From a bacterium ADurb.Bin243 (GTDB lineage Bacteria; Muiribacteriota; UBA9980), in NCBI GenBank assembly GCA_002069765.1, contig MWBZ01000011.1, forward strand, positions 1 to 64,000: a stretch of DNA of 64,000 nucleotides, given 5' to 3'. The notes under the pieces were generated by a model. The model was not told where the DNA came from. It searched no databases and was given only the letters and a program-made list of their open reading frames with translations. Position numbers and translations under genes: made by a program. Positions within the stretch are counted from its first letter, which is position 1, and every line of letters starts with the position of its first letter. Of the stretch, positions 52,936 to 61,993 are shown piece after piece.

Positions 52936-53008
52936 GGGGGTGTAGCTCAGCTGGGAGAGCATCTGCCTTGCAAGCAGAGGGCCAGCGGTTCGATCCCGCT
53001 CACCTCCA
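52936..53008 (+). tRNA. tRNA-Ala (anticodon TGC)
   Basis: A complete 73-base cloverleaf: acceptor GGGGGTG pairs with CACCTCC with one G-T, D arm GCTCAGCTGGGAGAGC, anticodon TGC at 52969-52971, T arm GTTCGATC. Discriminator A at 53008; CCA not encoded. It follows tRNA-Ile by 42 bases in the same transcript. Confidence 0.96.
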
Positions 53009-53017
53009 TGTCATAAT

Positions 53018-53049
53018 AAAAAAGGACTGCATCATTGCGGTCCTTTTTT
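53018..53049 (+). terminator. Terminator of the tRNA operon
   Basis: A 14-base-pair stem with one G-T pair (53018-53031 with 53036-53049) and a TCAT tetraloop; the 3' arm ends in six T. Confidence 0.9.
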
Positions 53050-53115
53050 ATTTTCCGCTTTAACGCCTGCCGGCGCCGGGCGTAAATTCCGGAAAATACC
53101 GCTAATATTATTGCG

Positions 53116-53145
53116 TTGACAACGGGTAAAGGTTTGTTATATAAT
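53116..53145 (+). promoter_or_regulatory. Promoter of the exported-protein/amidase operon
   Basis: TTGACA (53116-53121), 18 bases and TATAAT (53140-53145), about 35 bases before ATG 53181. Confidence 0.7.
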
Positions 53146-53180
53146 TATGACTCATAAAGTTAATATATAGAAGGGTGTTT

Positions 53181-54056
53181 ATGTTGAAAATATCAAAAGC
53201 GTTAAAATTCATAATCCGTTTATCCCTTTATGTTACTATAATCACTATGCTGCCGGCTTTTAATCAAAGCTTCGTTTACGCGGCCGTAAAACAGCCGGCC
53301 GGGCAAAGCGTCAAATATATTTTAATAAAAGCCATCGATACCGATTCCAGCCGCGCCATTAATTCGGCCGCAATAACCATAAATAAGCGCATATTTTTAT
53401 CCACTTCGCCTTCCGGCATAATAAAGGTCGATATAAGCTCGAAAGAACTTTCCGGCTTCGACTTTTTAGATATACAGGCAAAGCGTGAAGGGTATTTTGA
53501 CGAAAGCCTCGAAATTTCCATCAAAGACCCCTCTAAAATAGCCCAGCCGGTTAAAATTAAAATGAAGCAGAAAATGGGAACGCTGAGCGGAGTTATAACC
53601 GGCTGCTGGAGCGATAAAGACGGGCATTATAAAGATTCCTACTCCAACGAGGAAATTAAAGTATTCGGCAAAGCTCTTTCCTCGCAGCATATCATATATA
53701 AATTCAAATCGGACGCCGAAGGCTATTTTAAAATATTCAACCTGCCCGTCGGAACTTATGAGATCGAAATCAGGCACAAGCAATGGCCCGTTTCCGTGGA
53801 AAAACAGGGCGAAGATATCAGCCGCGAGTTCAGCATAAGAAAGTGCAACCGCGAGCAATACCATAAAAACGATAAAAACCCGTCTAAAGATAAAGACGGC
53901 GGCGGAACCTCAAAATTCGACCTGAACGAAAGCCTTAATCAAAAAGACGGCGGCGCCGTTAAAAATTATCTTAAAATAGACGGTTATAATGTTAAAGATA
54001 AAAAGAATACTGAAAAAACAAATGTTAAAAACGGCGATAAAAATAAAAGCAAATAA
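53181..54056 (+). CDS. Exported beta-sandwich protein with two carboxypeptidase-regulatory-like domains
   Basis: A 291-residue exported protein. Signal peptide about 1-34 (ends VYAA). Two beta-sandwich modules follow (about 45-130 and 135-215). The second, with GTLSGVITG, then SDAEGYFKIFNLPVGTYEIEI, resembles a CarboxypepD_reg/SpaA-like domain. The C-terminal 75 residues are low-complexity Lys/Asp/Asn. ATG 53181 is better spaced to AAGGG than GTG 53175. The last 68 bases overlap the amidase gene, which reads in another frame. Likely a cell-surface or periplasmic protein; function unknown. Confidence 0.72.
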   Translation: MLKISKALKFIIRLSLYVTIITMLPAFNQSFVYAAVKQPAGQSVKYILIKAIDTDSSRAINSAAITINKRIFLSTSPSGIIKVDISSKELSGFDFLDIQAKREGYFDESLEISIKDPSKIAQPVKIKMKQKMGTLSGVITGCWSDKDGHYKDSYSNEEIKVFGKALSSQHIIYKFKSDAEGYFKIFNLPVGTYEIEIRHKQWPVSVEKQGEDISREFSIRKCNREQYHKNDKNPSKDKDGGGTSKFDLNESLNQKDGGAVKNYLKIDGYNVKDKKNTEKTNVKNGDKNKSK

Positions 54057-55551
54057 AAAGCTGGCGTTTTTTTCTATATACGGGGGCGTAATAAAGGCCG
54101 CAGCGCTTTTTTGCGCCGTTTTGCTGGCGTTCGCTCTTTACGGCGGCCCGGCGTTCGCGGCATCCACACTTTTATTGACCGATTCAAAAACTTTCTTTCT
54201 ATCGGACGCGGTAAAGGTGGTTTTTTACTTCAACCGCCAGCCGCAAATAAAACCGGTTAAATCAAATAACCGGCTCGAATTCGTAATCGATTTCCCCGAA
54301 TGCGACTTTTTAATTAAAAAATATAAGCAAAATATCAAAGACGAATTGCTCAACGGCATACTTATATTTAAAACTGAAAACGCCACGCGCGCCCTGGTCA
54401 GGCAGCTGCAGATGACGCAGGTGAGAATAACTCAGGGATACGATAAATCCAGAAAAAACTTTTACGTATCGGCGCTTTTTTACAGGCCTTACGAACGGTA
54501 TTCAAAATACGAAGCCCGTCTCGCCGAAATAGAACGATATAAAAAAAAGGGAGTACCCGTAGTTTTAATAGACGCCGGGCATGGCGGAAAAGACCCCGGC
54601 GCCAAAAGCATTTACGGCGATATCGAAAAATCGCTCAATTTAAAGTTCGCGCGGATGATCGTAAGCGCTATCAACGAAACCGGCCTTTGCAGAGCTTATC
54701 TCACAAGAAGCGGAGACCAGTTTTTATCGCTCGGCAGGCGCGTCTTTCTGGCCAACCAATACGGGGCCGACGCTTTTATTTCCATACATTTCAACGCCAA
54801 TAAATCTAAAAAAGTGAGGGGTTTTGAAATATATTATCTTTCCAGCGGAACGGCTTCAGACAAGGCGGCTGAAATACTCGCAAATATAGAAAACTCGGCC
54901 GAATTTCTCGACGAAAATATAGCGGGCGAGCAGGATTATCAGGTACAGTCGATATTACTCGACCTTAAAGAAAAAGAAAATATAAAAGAATCCGGAATAC
55001 TATCTACCATCATAACCGGATGGGTTTCAAAGATAGCCGCATATCCAGCTTCAGAGCCCAAGCAGGCAAACTTCGCCGTATTAAGAAACCTCAATATGCC
55101 TTCCATACTGGTCGAAATCGGATACCTTTCCAACGAAAACGATCTGTCGTTTTTGCGCTCGTCGTCGAACTTCGAAGAAATTTGCTCCAGAATAGCCATC
55201 GGAACCATTAATTATCTATGCCCGAAGGCGGCCCTCGACTACAGCATAATTAAAAATAATAACGGCGGCGAAGTAAAAGCCGCCGCGCCTAAAAAAAACC
55301 AGGCCGTAAAGGCACCCACCGGCGCGGACGCTCTGGCCGAAGTTATAATCGCCGCTAAAAATAAAACCAGCCGGAAAAATTTAAAACCAGCCGAAACGAA
55401 AAAAATCGAATATAAAGTAAAAAAAGGCGACACGCTAAGTAAAATAGCAAAAAAATTTAAAATAGACCTTAAAAAACTCATGGAATTAAATAACAAAACG
55501 GCCGCTGGCTCGATCTTTCCCGGCGAGGTTTTAAAGATATCCAATGATTGA
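53989..55551 (+). CDS. N-acetylmuramoyl-L-alanine amidase (AMIN, Amidase_3, LysM)
   Basis: A 520-residue exported cell-wall amidase. A long basic N-terminus is followed by a hydrophobic export segment (about 34-57), an AMIN-like domain (about 60-165), then Amidase_3 (about 182-400). The zinc ligands and catalytic Glu are seen in DAGHGGKDPGA, IEKSLNL, ISIHFNA and LVEIGYLSN. A disordered linker and one LysM domain (about 470-518; YKVKKGDTLSKIAKKF) bind the wall. It removes peptide stems from peptidoglycan, for example at division. The 53989 start overlaps the preceding gene by 68 bases; ATG 54022 is an alternative. Confidence 0.92.
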   Translation: MLKIKRILKKQMLKTAIKIKANKKLAFFSIYGGVIKAAALFCAVLLAFALYGGPAFAASTLLLTDSKTFFLSDAVKVVFYFNRQPQIKPVKSNNRLEFVIDFPECDFLIKKYKQNIKDELLNGILIFKTENATRALVRQLQMTQVRITQGYDKSRKNFYVSALFYRPYERYSKYEARLAEIERYKKKGVPVVLIDAGHGGKDPGAKSIYGDIEKSLNLKFARMIVSAINETGLCRAYLTRSGDQFLSLGRRVFLANQYGADAFISIHFNANKSKKVRGFEIYYLSSGTASDKAAEILANIENSAEFLDENIAGEQDYQVQSILLDLKEKENIKESGILSTIITGWVSKIAAYPASEPKQANFAVLRNLNMPSILVEIGYLSNENDLSFLRSSSNFEEICSRIAIGTINYLCPKAALDYSIIKNNNGGEVKAAAPKKNQAVKAPTGADALAEVIIAAKNKTSRKNLKPAETKKIEYKVKKGDTLSKIAKKFKIDLKKLMELNNKTAAGSIFPGEVLKISND

Positions 55552-58180
55552 CGATCGCGCGCTTAAGATACTTGTAACCAGGCTCACGCCCGAAAAAACC
55601 GTTTCGCTTTCATTTTCGCATAAATTCATACTGGATCTGCTCGAACGCCGTTTCAACAAATCGGTATTCGTAGATTATTTCTTTTTTCCGGAATATAAAA
55701 AGTTTATAAGCCTCAAAAATAATAAATTCCAGGGCGCCGTTTCGCAAAAAGCCGGAATAGATATTTCATTATTCGACATTATCGCGGTTTCTAATTCTTT
55801 TCAGCTTGAATTATTCAATTTATTTCACCTGATTTCAATTTTGAAAGCCCCTTTTAAATTAAAAGACAGGTTGAAAGACGAAAAAGTTCCGCTTATAATA
55901 GCCGGGGGGGTGAACACTCCATCGATCGCCGCCGTCACAGGCGCTCCGGAAGGAACCGAAGGCATGACCGACGACGGTTCGTCCTCCTTAATCGACGCTA
56001 TTTTTATGGGCGAAGCCGAAACGAACCTGCCGGCTTTTATACAAACCCTTCTGAATAACCCGGACTGGAAAAAAAATAAATACGAGCTTCTCGGCAAAGC
56101 TTCGCAAAGCATAGCGGGCGTTTATTTTCCGCCGGCATATATTCACCGGTTCGAACGCACAGGTCCGGACGGTGAAAACGCGCTCGCCGCAATACTAGCG
56201 GCTGACGGAAAAGATTCGCAGTTGAAACCGGTCCGTTCGTCTTATATTGAAAATATCGACACGGTACATGAATTCAACGGGGCCATATTCGACGATTCGC
56301 CCAACGGCGCCACCGTGCCCGTTGAAATATCCAGGGGCTGCGCTTCCATGTGTTCTTTCTGTAAAGAAGGCTATACGCAAAAGCCGTACCGCGAAAAAAG
56401 CGCGGATGAAGTCGTTAAAATATGCGGCAGGCTGCGAGATAAAACAGGCATTTCACGGTTCAACCTGTATTCTTATAACTTCAGCGACCACAGCCATATC
56501 CACGAAATCGTAAAAGGCCTGGCCGAAAGATCCATGGAAGCCGAAGTTAAAAGCCAGCGCGCGGATACAGCGCTTAAAACGCCTAAACTTTTATCGTATC
56601 TCCAATCGATCGGTTCGGCTTCGCCGACCTTTGCCATAGAAGGAATTTCAGGCCGGCTGCGAAGCTATCTTTCCAAAAACCTCGATCAAGCAACTATAAA
56701 TAGTTTCGCAGATTCGGTTTTCATGACCAAACCGCGACAGATAAAACTTTTTTTCATTATAACCGGCCTCGAAAACGAATCGGACCTGGCCGAATTCAAC
56801 GATTTTTTCACGAGACTCGTTAAAAACAGAAAAAACTTTTCCCCTTCGACTTCTATCGTGATTTCGCTTATGCCTCTGGTGCCCTGCCAGAAGACCCCGC
56901 TGATGTTCGCCCCTGCGCCAGACGGCGAGCGGGTTTATAAAATAATAGATAAAATAAGCAAAACCGCCGGCGGTTGTGAAAAAACCGTCGTAAGAAGCTC
57001 TATCGGCCGAAAACTTTATGAAATTACGGCGATAATGGAGTACGGCGGGCGTGAAATTACCCGCTGCCTTTACGATCTGGCGATCAACGGCGGGTTCGTT
57101 TACTATGAAGATATCGACGACAAAGCATATAACCGTTTTATACAAAGCGTCAAAAAAGCCGGGTTCGCGTTTTCAAAGTTTTACGGCGAAAAAGATATGA
57201 AAACGGTCTTTAACTCCGACGACCGCGAATACGGCGTCACTAAAATTTTTTTATACAAAGCCTGGATTTCGGCGAAAAATTTTAAAGACATGCCGCGCTG
57301 CCTTAGAAATTCGGCAGATAAATGCTGCGGCTGCGGCGCCTGCTGCGGTGAAACCGCCGTTTATAAAAACGCCGGGGCCGAAAAAAACGACCGCGATTTC
57401 AATATAAAAAGAGATTCCGGCGCTAATAAAAAAAGAAGCGTTCTATCGGTTTTTATAGGCGATAAAATAGATATCCCGCATGGGCTTATTTCACCGCTTA
57501 TGAACGGCAGTCCGTTTAAAATACTCGAAGATTCTATCTCAAAATTATCGCTAAACCCGAATTCGTTTTACGGAAAAAATTATTATTTAATAGAATGCCC
57601 CGAAGGTTCCGCCAAACCTTCAAAAATGCCGGATAAAAACAAAAAAGCAGCCGGCGGCGAAGCCTTAACTCTTAATAATCCGGCTGTTAACGATTATAAA
57701 TCTTTTGATTTTCTGCTGGAATATAATTATATTTTCGCCAGAGTCAATTTCGACCCGCGTTTTTTTAAGCCGGGCGACACCGGCAAATCGGCCGCAACGC
57801 TTTTTAGCAGGCTCAATCCTAAATTCAAACCGGCTAAATTCAAATCGGATTGCACTTATTTTAAAGAAAACCGCCGCGCTTCCGGCGCCGCCGGATTCAC
57901 ATGCCTGACCAACGCCGACGGGCTAAAAAAAAGGCCGGCAATGCCCGTAATATTAATAGATAATGAAACATCTGCGATTTACGCGCTTTTCAAACTAGAT
58001 AAAGAAATACTCGATATTATCGCCGGGGCCGAAATACTCGAATACGTTAAATTTTACGACTATAACGTAAAAGACCCCCAAACCATCTGCGGCAAATGCG
58101 GCAGGGTCATGTCTCATACGCCGGAAACTTTTAAAAGCTTTTCATCTTCCGAATGCTTCGTCTGCGGGCTTCTTTCGTAA
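55544..58180 (+). CDS. B12-binding-like radical SAM protein with unusual Cys clusters
   Basis: An 878-residue protein resembling the TIGR03960 radical-SAM family with an N-terminal cobalamin-binding-like fold (about 1-200; the IIAGGVNTPSI turn). The radical-SAM site is SRGCASMCSFCKEGY (C266, C270, C273). A second part has CCGCGACC at 594-601, a possible extra iron-sulfur or metal cluster. The C-terminus ends in two CxxC pairs (CGKCGRVM and CFVCG). The chemistry is unknown; TIGR03960 proteins are often next to a DUF2344 gene, which is not visible here. It overlaps the amidase end by eight bases and so is translationally coupled. Confidence 0.85.
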   Translation: MIDDRALKILVTRLTPEKTVSLSFSHKFILDLLERRFNKSVFVDYFFFPEYKKFISLKNNKFQGAVSQKAGIDISLFDIIAVSNSFQLELFNLFHLISILKAPFKLKDRLKDEKVPLIIAGGVNTPSIAAVTGAPEGTEGMTDDGSSSLIDAIFMGEAETNLPAFIQTLLNNPDWKKNKYELLGKASQSIAGVYFPPAYIHRFERTGPDGENALAAILAADGKDSQLKPVRSSYIENIDTVHEFNGAIFDDSPNGATVPVEISRGCASMCSFCKEGYTQKPYREKSADEVVKICGRLRDKTGISRFNLYSYNFSDHSHIHEIVKGLAERSMEAEVKSQRADTALKTPKLLSYLQSIGSASPTFAIEGISGRLRSYLSKNLDQATINSFADSVFMTKPRQIKLFFIITGLENESDLAEFNDFFTRLVKNRKNFSPSTSIVISLMPLVPCQKTPLMFAPAPDGERVYKIIDKISKTAGGCEKTVVRSSIGRKLYEITAIMEYGGREITRCLYDLAINGGFVYYEDIDDKAYNRFIQSVKKAGFAFSKFYGEKDMKTVFNSDDREYGVTKIFLYKAWISAKNFKDMPRCLRNSADKCCGCGACCGETAVYKNAGAEKNDRDFNIKRDSGANKKRSVLSVFIGDKIDIPHGLISPLMNGSPFKILEDSISKLSLNPNSFYGKNYYLIECPEGSAKPSKMPDKNKKAAGGEALTLNNPAVNDYKSFDFLLEYNYIFARVNFDPRFFKPGDTGKSAATLFSRLNPKFKPAKFKSDCTYFKENRRASGAAGFTCLTNADGLKKRPAMPVILIDNETSAIYALFKLDKEILDIIAGAEILEYVKFYDYNVKDPQTICGKCGRVMSHTPETFKSFSSSECFVCGLLS

Positions 58181-58209
58181 CAATACTCTCTGAAATATAA
58201 TCCCATAGA

Positions 58210-58238
58210 TTGAATTTACCGCTCGAATTTAGTATAAT
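58210..58238 (+). promoter_or_regulatory. Promoter of the membrane protein-SUMF1 operon
   Basis: TTGAAT (58210-58215), 17 bases and TATAAT (58233-58238), about 44 bases before the ATG at 58282. Confidence 0.7.
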
Positions 58239-58281
58239 TGAATTGAGAGAATTAAAATAAAACACGAAAGGAGGGGTTACC

Positions 58282-59685
58282 ATGAGTGAAAAAAATGAAA
58301 AAGAAAACGTCGTCTCCGATCCAAACCCTGTGCAATCGGCTTTTTCAACAAATTCTCAGGCGCAGTCCGTTCCCGGACAAAATTCAAACAAAACTAATTT
58401 AAACGGCCCTTTCGGCCCGGTTTACAACCCGCCGGAAGAAGATTACATCCTGGCATTTAAAAAATGGGTGTTTGCAAACAATCCGTTTTACCTTTTGAGC
58501 GTGTTTTTAATGTTCTGGGGGCTTTACATAGCCAGCGTCGACGGCTCCACGGGCCGCGGCCCCGAATCGCTAAAAAGCCTCATCATATTCTACGCGATAG
58601 AAAATATCTACGAAATAATAATGTTCGCCATGGCCGTATATCTTTTACAAAAGCGCGTCAATCAGCCTCATGGAAGGCTTTTAGTCTTTTTTATAATTAT
58701 ATTTTTATGCGACGCGACCATGTATCAGACGGTCATAGCCAATTCATGCAGCCTTAACACCATGTGGGCGGGCATAGCCGTGTCGTTTATTTATTTTATA
58801 CTCGCGGTATGCAAAATAGGGCTGTTGATACATTTTCTAAGGATCAGCATTTGCTACGAAGCTATTTTCTACTCGCTGTCGTCGTTCGCCCTGATATATT
58901 TAACCCCGCAGATAATAAACAACATGGCGCTTAACGGCGGCGCAAAATATAACGTGTGGTGGGTATTCTACGCCATAATGATCGCGGCGTCGCTCACGCA
59001 GCTTCCCGTTATTTTAATGAACTGGAACAAAAAATATGAAGACTTCGTAGAAGAACGCGAAAACAAGTATTTCGGCGCATCGGAACTTTATTTTTATAAA
59101 ATGATCGTCATTATTCCTTTTATAGCGGTTCCGGCGCAGATACTTTTAAACGCCGCGAGCGATCTCAAATCCATCGACCCGTCGTTTTCCAACTTCGACT
59201 ACGGCTTCGTGCCCTATATTTTCTTTTCGGTCTTCTTTATACAATCGGTTTTCAAAAACCTTGTCAATACTTATTTCATTTCCCTTAACGCCTACGATTT
59301 CACCTGCTCGCTGGTTATATTCGCCTTCGCCGTTATTACCAAACCAATAGACATTTCAATATTCGGCGATACCATGCTTTACCCCCACCGCATTAACGTT
59401 TTGCTTATAATGACGGCGAACCTCGCTTTTATAATAACGCGTAAAAACTATATGAGCCTGTCATTTCTGACCGCGCTCATTTTGTTCTACACAAAAAGCT
59501 ATTACTATGGCGTCATCGATTATTTCAATTCGTCTTCGACGATGCGGGCCGCCGCGTTTATCATAGCGTCATTCGCCACACTGGCGGCCGGATTCGTTCT
59601 GAGCGTTTATTCAAAAGAACCTGCCGCGGCCATTGTTATACCAAACCCAAACGGCAAAAACGATAATTTAGAAACCAAAAATTAA
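58282..59685 (+). CDS. Polytopic membrane protein of unknown function
   Basis: A 467-residue protein with a polar, Asn/Gln/Pro-rich N-terminus (about 1-65) and about 11-12 hydrophobic segments up to about 450. No transporter or enzyme motif is recognised. The long N-terminal tail looks cytoplasmic and disordered. Strong AAAGGAGGGG site. It is the first gene of a three-gene run with the unknown 420-residue protein and a SUMF1-fold protein, so it may anchor or export a component of that unit (inference). Confidence 0.7.
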   Translation: MSEKNEKENVVSDPNPVQSAFSTNSQAQSVPGQNSNKTNLNGPFGPVYNPPEEDYILAFKKWVFANNPFYLLSVFLMFWGLYIASVDGSTGRGPESLKSLIIFYAIENIYEIIMFAMAVYLLQKRVNQPHGRLLVFFIIIFLCDATMYQTVIANSCSLNTMWAGIAVSFIYFILAVCKIGLLIHFLRISICYEAIFYSLSSFALIYLTPQIINNMALNGGAKYNVWWVFYAIMIAASLTQLPVILMNWNKKYEDFVEERENKYFGASELYFYKMIVIIPFIAVPAQILLNAASDLKSIDPSFSNFDYGFVPYIFFSVFFIQSVFKNLVNTYFISLNAYDFTCSLVIFAFAVITKPIDISIFGDTMLYPHRINVLLIMTANLAFIITRKNYMSLSFLTALILFYTKSYYYGVIDYFNSSSTMRAAAFIIASFATLAAGFVLSVYSKEPAAAIVIPNPNGKNDNLETKN

Positions 59686-59706
59686 ATTTTTACGGGCATA
59701 AACTAA

Positions 59707-60969
59707 ATGATTAATGAAAAAATATATTTAAACGGCAAAATAACTCTTTTAGACTACATAGACTATTCATACGGTCTAAATTCATCCCGCGCCGCGCTTT
59801 TTTATAAAAAAAGCGCGGACGCCGGTTCTTTTAAGATACGCTACGGAAAATCAAACGACGGCTTCGTTAATTCTTTCGTTCTGGCCGGCGGCGTTCCCTT
59901 ATTCAAATGGCGCTCGTCGAAAAGCGAAACTTTTTACCATGCCGGCTTCGGAATAAACAACATAGAAAACGGCTCGTCTGATGAAAAAAAAACGCAAACA
60001 GATGAAATAAAAGAACGCGACATAGAAACTGCGTTTACAAATTCCCTTAACTTGCTAGAAAAACTCGATACCGGTTTTTATTTATTGACTTTTGCCGATC
60101 ATTACCCGGTCGGACTCGACGCAAAATTTTTCGGCGAACTTTCAAACAATCCGCTAAGATACAAATTTAATTATACGGCAAGCGCCGCCAGGGCTTTTCC
60201 CGCATATCTTGCGCCCGCTTCGCCCGCATCGTCTTACGATATAGATAAAATCAATCATTACCGTAAAGCCATGCGCAACGGTGAATTTATATTCTCTTCG
60301 GCTATATATTTCGACGATTTTATAAGCGTAATTCTTCGGGGCCACCACAAAGCCGCGGCAGCATACTTAGAAGGCAGGATTATTCCCTGCCTCACCGTCA
60401 TTCCATGTTCCGGATACGCTCACGACAATAAAAGCGTGACTTCGCTATTTTTCGCTTCGAACCAGATAGACGCGTCCGGCATAACAAGCGACTTTCTTTT
60501 TGAAATGATGCAGAATAAAAATAAAAAAATCATTACCGAAGCCGAAACTATCGGCTATCTTTCAAAAACCAGCGATGAATGGAATAAAAGGCACGAGCTT
60601 TTCATCGATGAAAGCACAGATGGAAAGTTTTTGAAAATAAAGACGATCGAAGGCATTTCCATTATAAAAGATATTAGCGACGATAGAATAAATTCTCTTT
60701 TGTCTTCGCCGTCGCCTGATTATAAATCCTTAGAAATGCTCTTTGACGTGCTTACAGGCCTTAACGACGGGCGCGCATACGCTCTGGCGCTCAAACTGGC
60801 CGGCTCTGAATCATACCTCGGCTTATGGCCGCAGGCTTTTTCGCATCTGGCCGCTTTTAAAAACAAAGAAGTCGAAAAACTGTTCGTCGATTATTTAATA
60901 AACGATGAATACGGCCTTTCAGATATCACAAAAATCATAGACGCATATTTTGAACATGACAGAATTTAA
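59707..60969 (+). CDS. Unknown 420-residue soluble protein
   Basis: I do not recognise it. The protein is cytoplasmic-looking, mixed alpha/beta, with no signal peptide. An internal region has RGHHKAAAAYLEG and IPCLTVIPCSGYAH, with two Cys and several His that could bind metal, but no known motif. The C-terminal 90 residues are helical. It begins 21 bases after the membrane protein gene without an obvious ribosome site, suggesting coupling, and 24 bases before the SUMF1-like gene. Confidence 0.65.
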   Translation: MINEKIYLNGKITLLDYIDYSYGLNSSRAALFYKKSADAGSFKIRYGKSNDGFVNSFVLAGGVPLFKWRSSKSETFYHAGFGINNIENGSSDEKKTQTDEIKERDIETAFTNSLNLLEKLDTGFYLLTFADHYPVGLDAKFFGELSNNPLRYKFNYTASAARAFPAYLAPASPASSYDIDKINHYRKAMRNGEFIFSSAIYFDDFISVILRGHHKAAAAYLEGRIIPCLTVIPCSGYAHDNKSVTSLFFASNQIDASGITSDFLFEMMQNKNKKIITEAETIGYLSKTSDEWNKRHELFIDESTDGKFLKIKTIEGISIIKDISDDRINSLLSSPSPDYKSLEMLFDVLTGLNDGRAYALALKLAGSESYLGLWPQAFSHLAAFKNKEVEKLFVDYLINDEYGLSDITKIIDAYFEHDRI

Positions 60970-60993
60970 AATTTAATATTATACGGAGGCGTT

Positions 60994-61887
60994 ATGAAAA
61001 AATCCGCTTTATTTTTACCGCCGGTCATTTTAGCGTTAATCTTTACGGTGCTTTTTATAATTTTTAACTTTAACCCGGCGGTCTGCGCCGAAACCGGCGA
61101 GGTCAAAACCGTATTTATCAAAGACGGCGAAAGCTTCGATTTCATTTATATACCCGCCGGAAGTTTTTTAATGGGAAGCGATCTTTCAGACGCCGACCGC
61201 GATCAAACCGAATGGCCGGCGCACACGGTAAAAATTTCCAGAGGCTTCTGGCTGCTTAAAAATGAAGTAACCCAATCGCAATGGCAGAGCGTTATGAAAA
61301 GCAATCCTTCATATTTCAAAAACCGCTCCGATGCCGGAAACGAAGATTCGCCGCTGGACAACCCCGGCGGAGACACTCAAAAATATCACAGCGGCCGCGA
61401 TAACTGCCCGGTAGAAAAAGTTTCATGGTACGATTGCGAAAAATTCATAGCGGCGCTTAATTCAAAAGAAGTAGGCGTTTTCAGGCTCCCGAGCGAAGCC
61501 GAATGGGAATACGCATGCAGGGCCGAAACCCAAACTTCTTACTACTGGGGCGATTCCATAGACGAAAAATATTTCTGGCATATGGATAACGCCTACAACA
61601 AACCGCAGGCGGTATGCAGTAAACTGCCCAATAAATGGGGCCTTTACGATATGAGCGGAAATATGTCGGAATGGTGCGCGGATTGGGGTAAATCGCCCCA
61701 TGACAGAAGCGGAGAAACAGTATGCGACCCGAAAGGCGAGCCCGTCGGCGAATATAAAGTGGTGCGCGACGGCAACTGGGCGATTAGAGCCGTTCATTCG
61801 CGTTCGGCCCGGCGTTCGCTGAAAAAGCCCGACGACAAAGACATGTACACCGGATTTAGAATAGTATGGGAACCGGCCGTTAAATAA
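60994..61887 (+). CDS. Exported SUMF1/FGE-fold protein without catalytic cysteines
   Basis: A 297-residue protein. An N-terminal signal or anchor segment (about 1-33) is followed by a formylglycine-generating-enzyme (SUMF1) fold: YIPAGSFLMGSD, EVTQSQW, NCPVEKVSWYDCEKF, RLPSEAEWEYACRAE, YDMSGNMSEWCAD and a C-terminal GFRIVWE. In true FGE the last block carries two catalytic Cys around RGGSW...C; here it reads RDGNWAIRAVHSRSARRS with no such Cys. It is therefore more likely a binding or other SUMF1-fold protein than a sulfatase activator. ACGGAGG ribosome site; last gene before a terminator. Confidence 0.88.
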   Translation: MKKSALFLPPVILALIFTVLFIIFNFNPAVCAETGEVKTVFIKDGESFDFIYIPAGSFLMGSDLSDADRDQTEWPAHTVKISRGFWLLKNEVTQSQWQSVMKSNPSYFKNRSDAGNEDSPLDNPGGDTQKYHSGRDNCPVEKVSWYDCEKFIAALNSKEVGVFRLPSEAEWEYACRAETQTSYYWGDSIDEKYFWHMDNAYNKPQAVCSKLPNKWGLYDMSGNMSEWCADWGKSPHDRSGETVCDPKGEPVGEYKVVRDGNWAIRAVHSRSARRSLKKPDDKDMYTGFRIVWEPAVK

Positions 61888-61929
61888 AGCGCCGCTTTTC
61901 ATTTATTTATTTCTCGACTCTCCAAATAT

Positions 61930-61959
61930 AAAAAGGCCGTCTGAACAGACGGCCTTTTT
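61930..61959. terminator. Bidirectional terminator
   Basis: A 13-base-pair stem (61930-61942 with 61947-61959, core GGCCGTCT) with a GAAC loop and A/T runs on both sides. It serves the SUMF1-like gene and the opposing large gene. Confidence 0.9.
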
Positions 61960-61993
61960 AATTTAATTTAATTTAAACTATGCAGATATATTA

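Noticed and set aside
60994-61887. True formylglycine-generating enzyme
   Set aside because: The fold is right but the two catalytic cysteines of the C-terminal block are missing.
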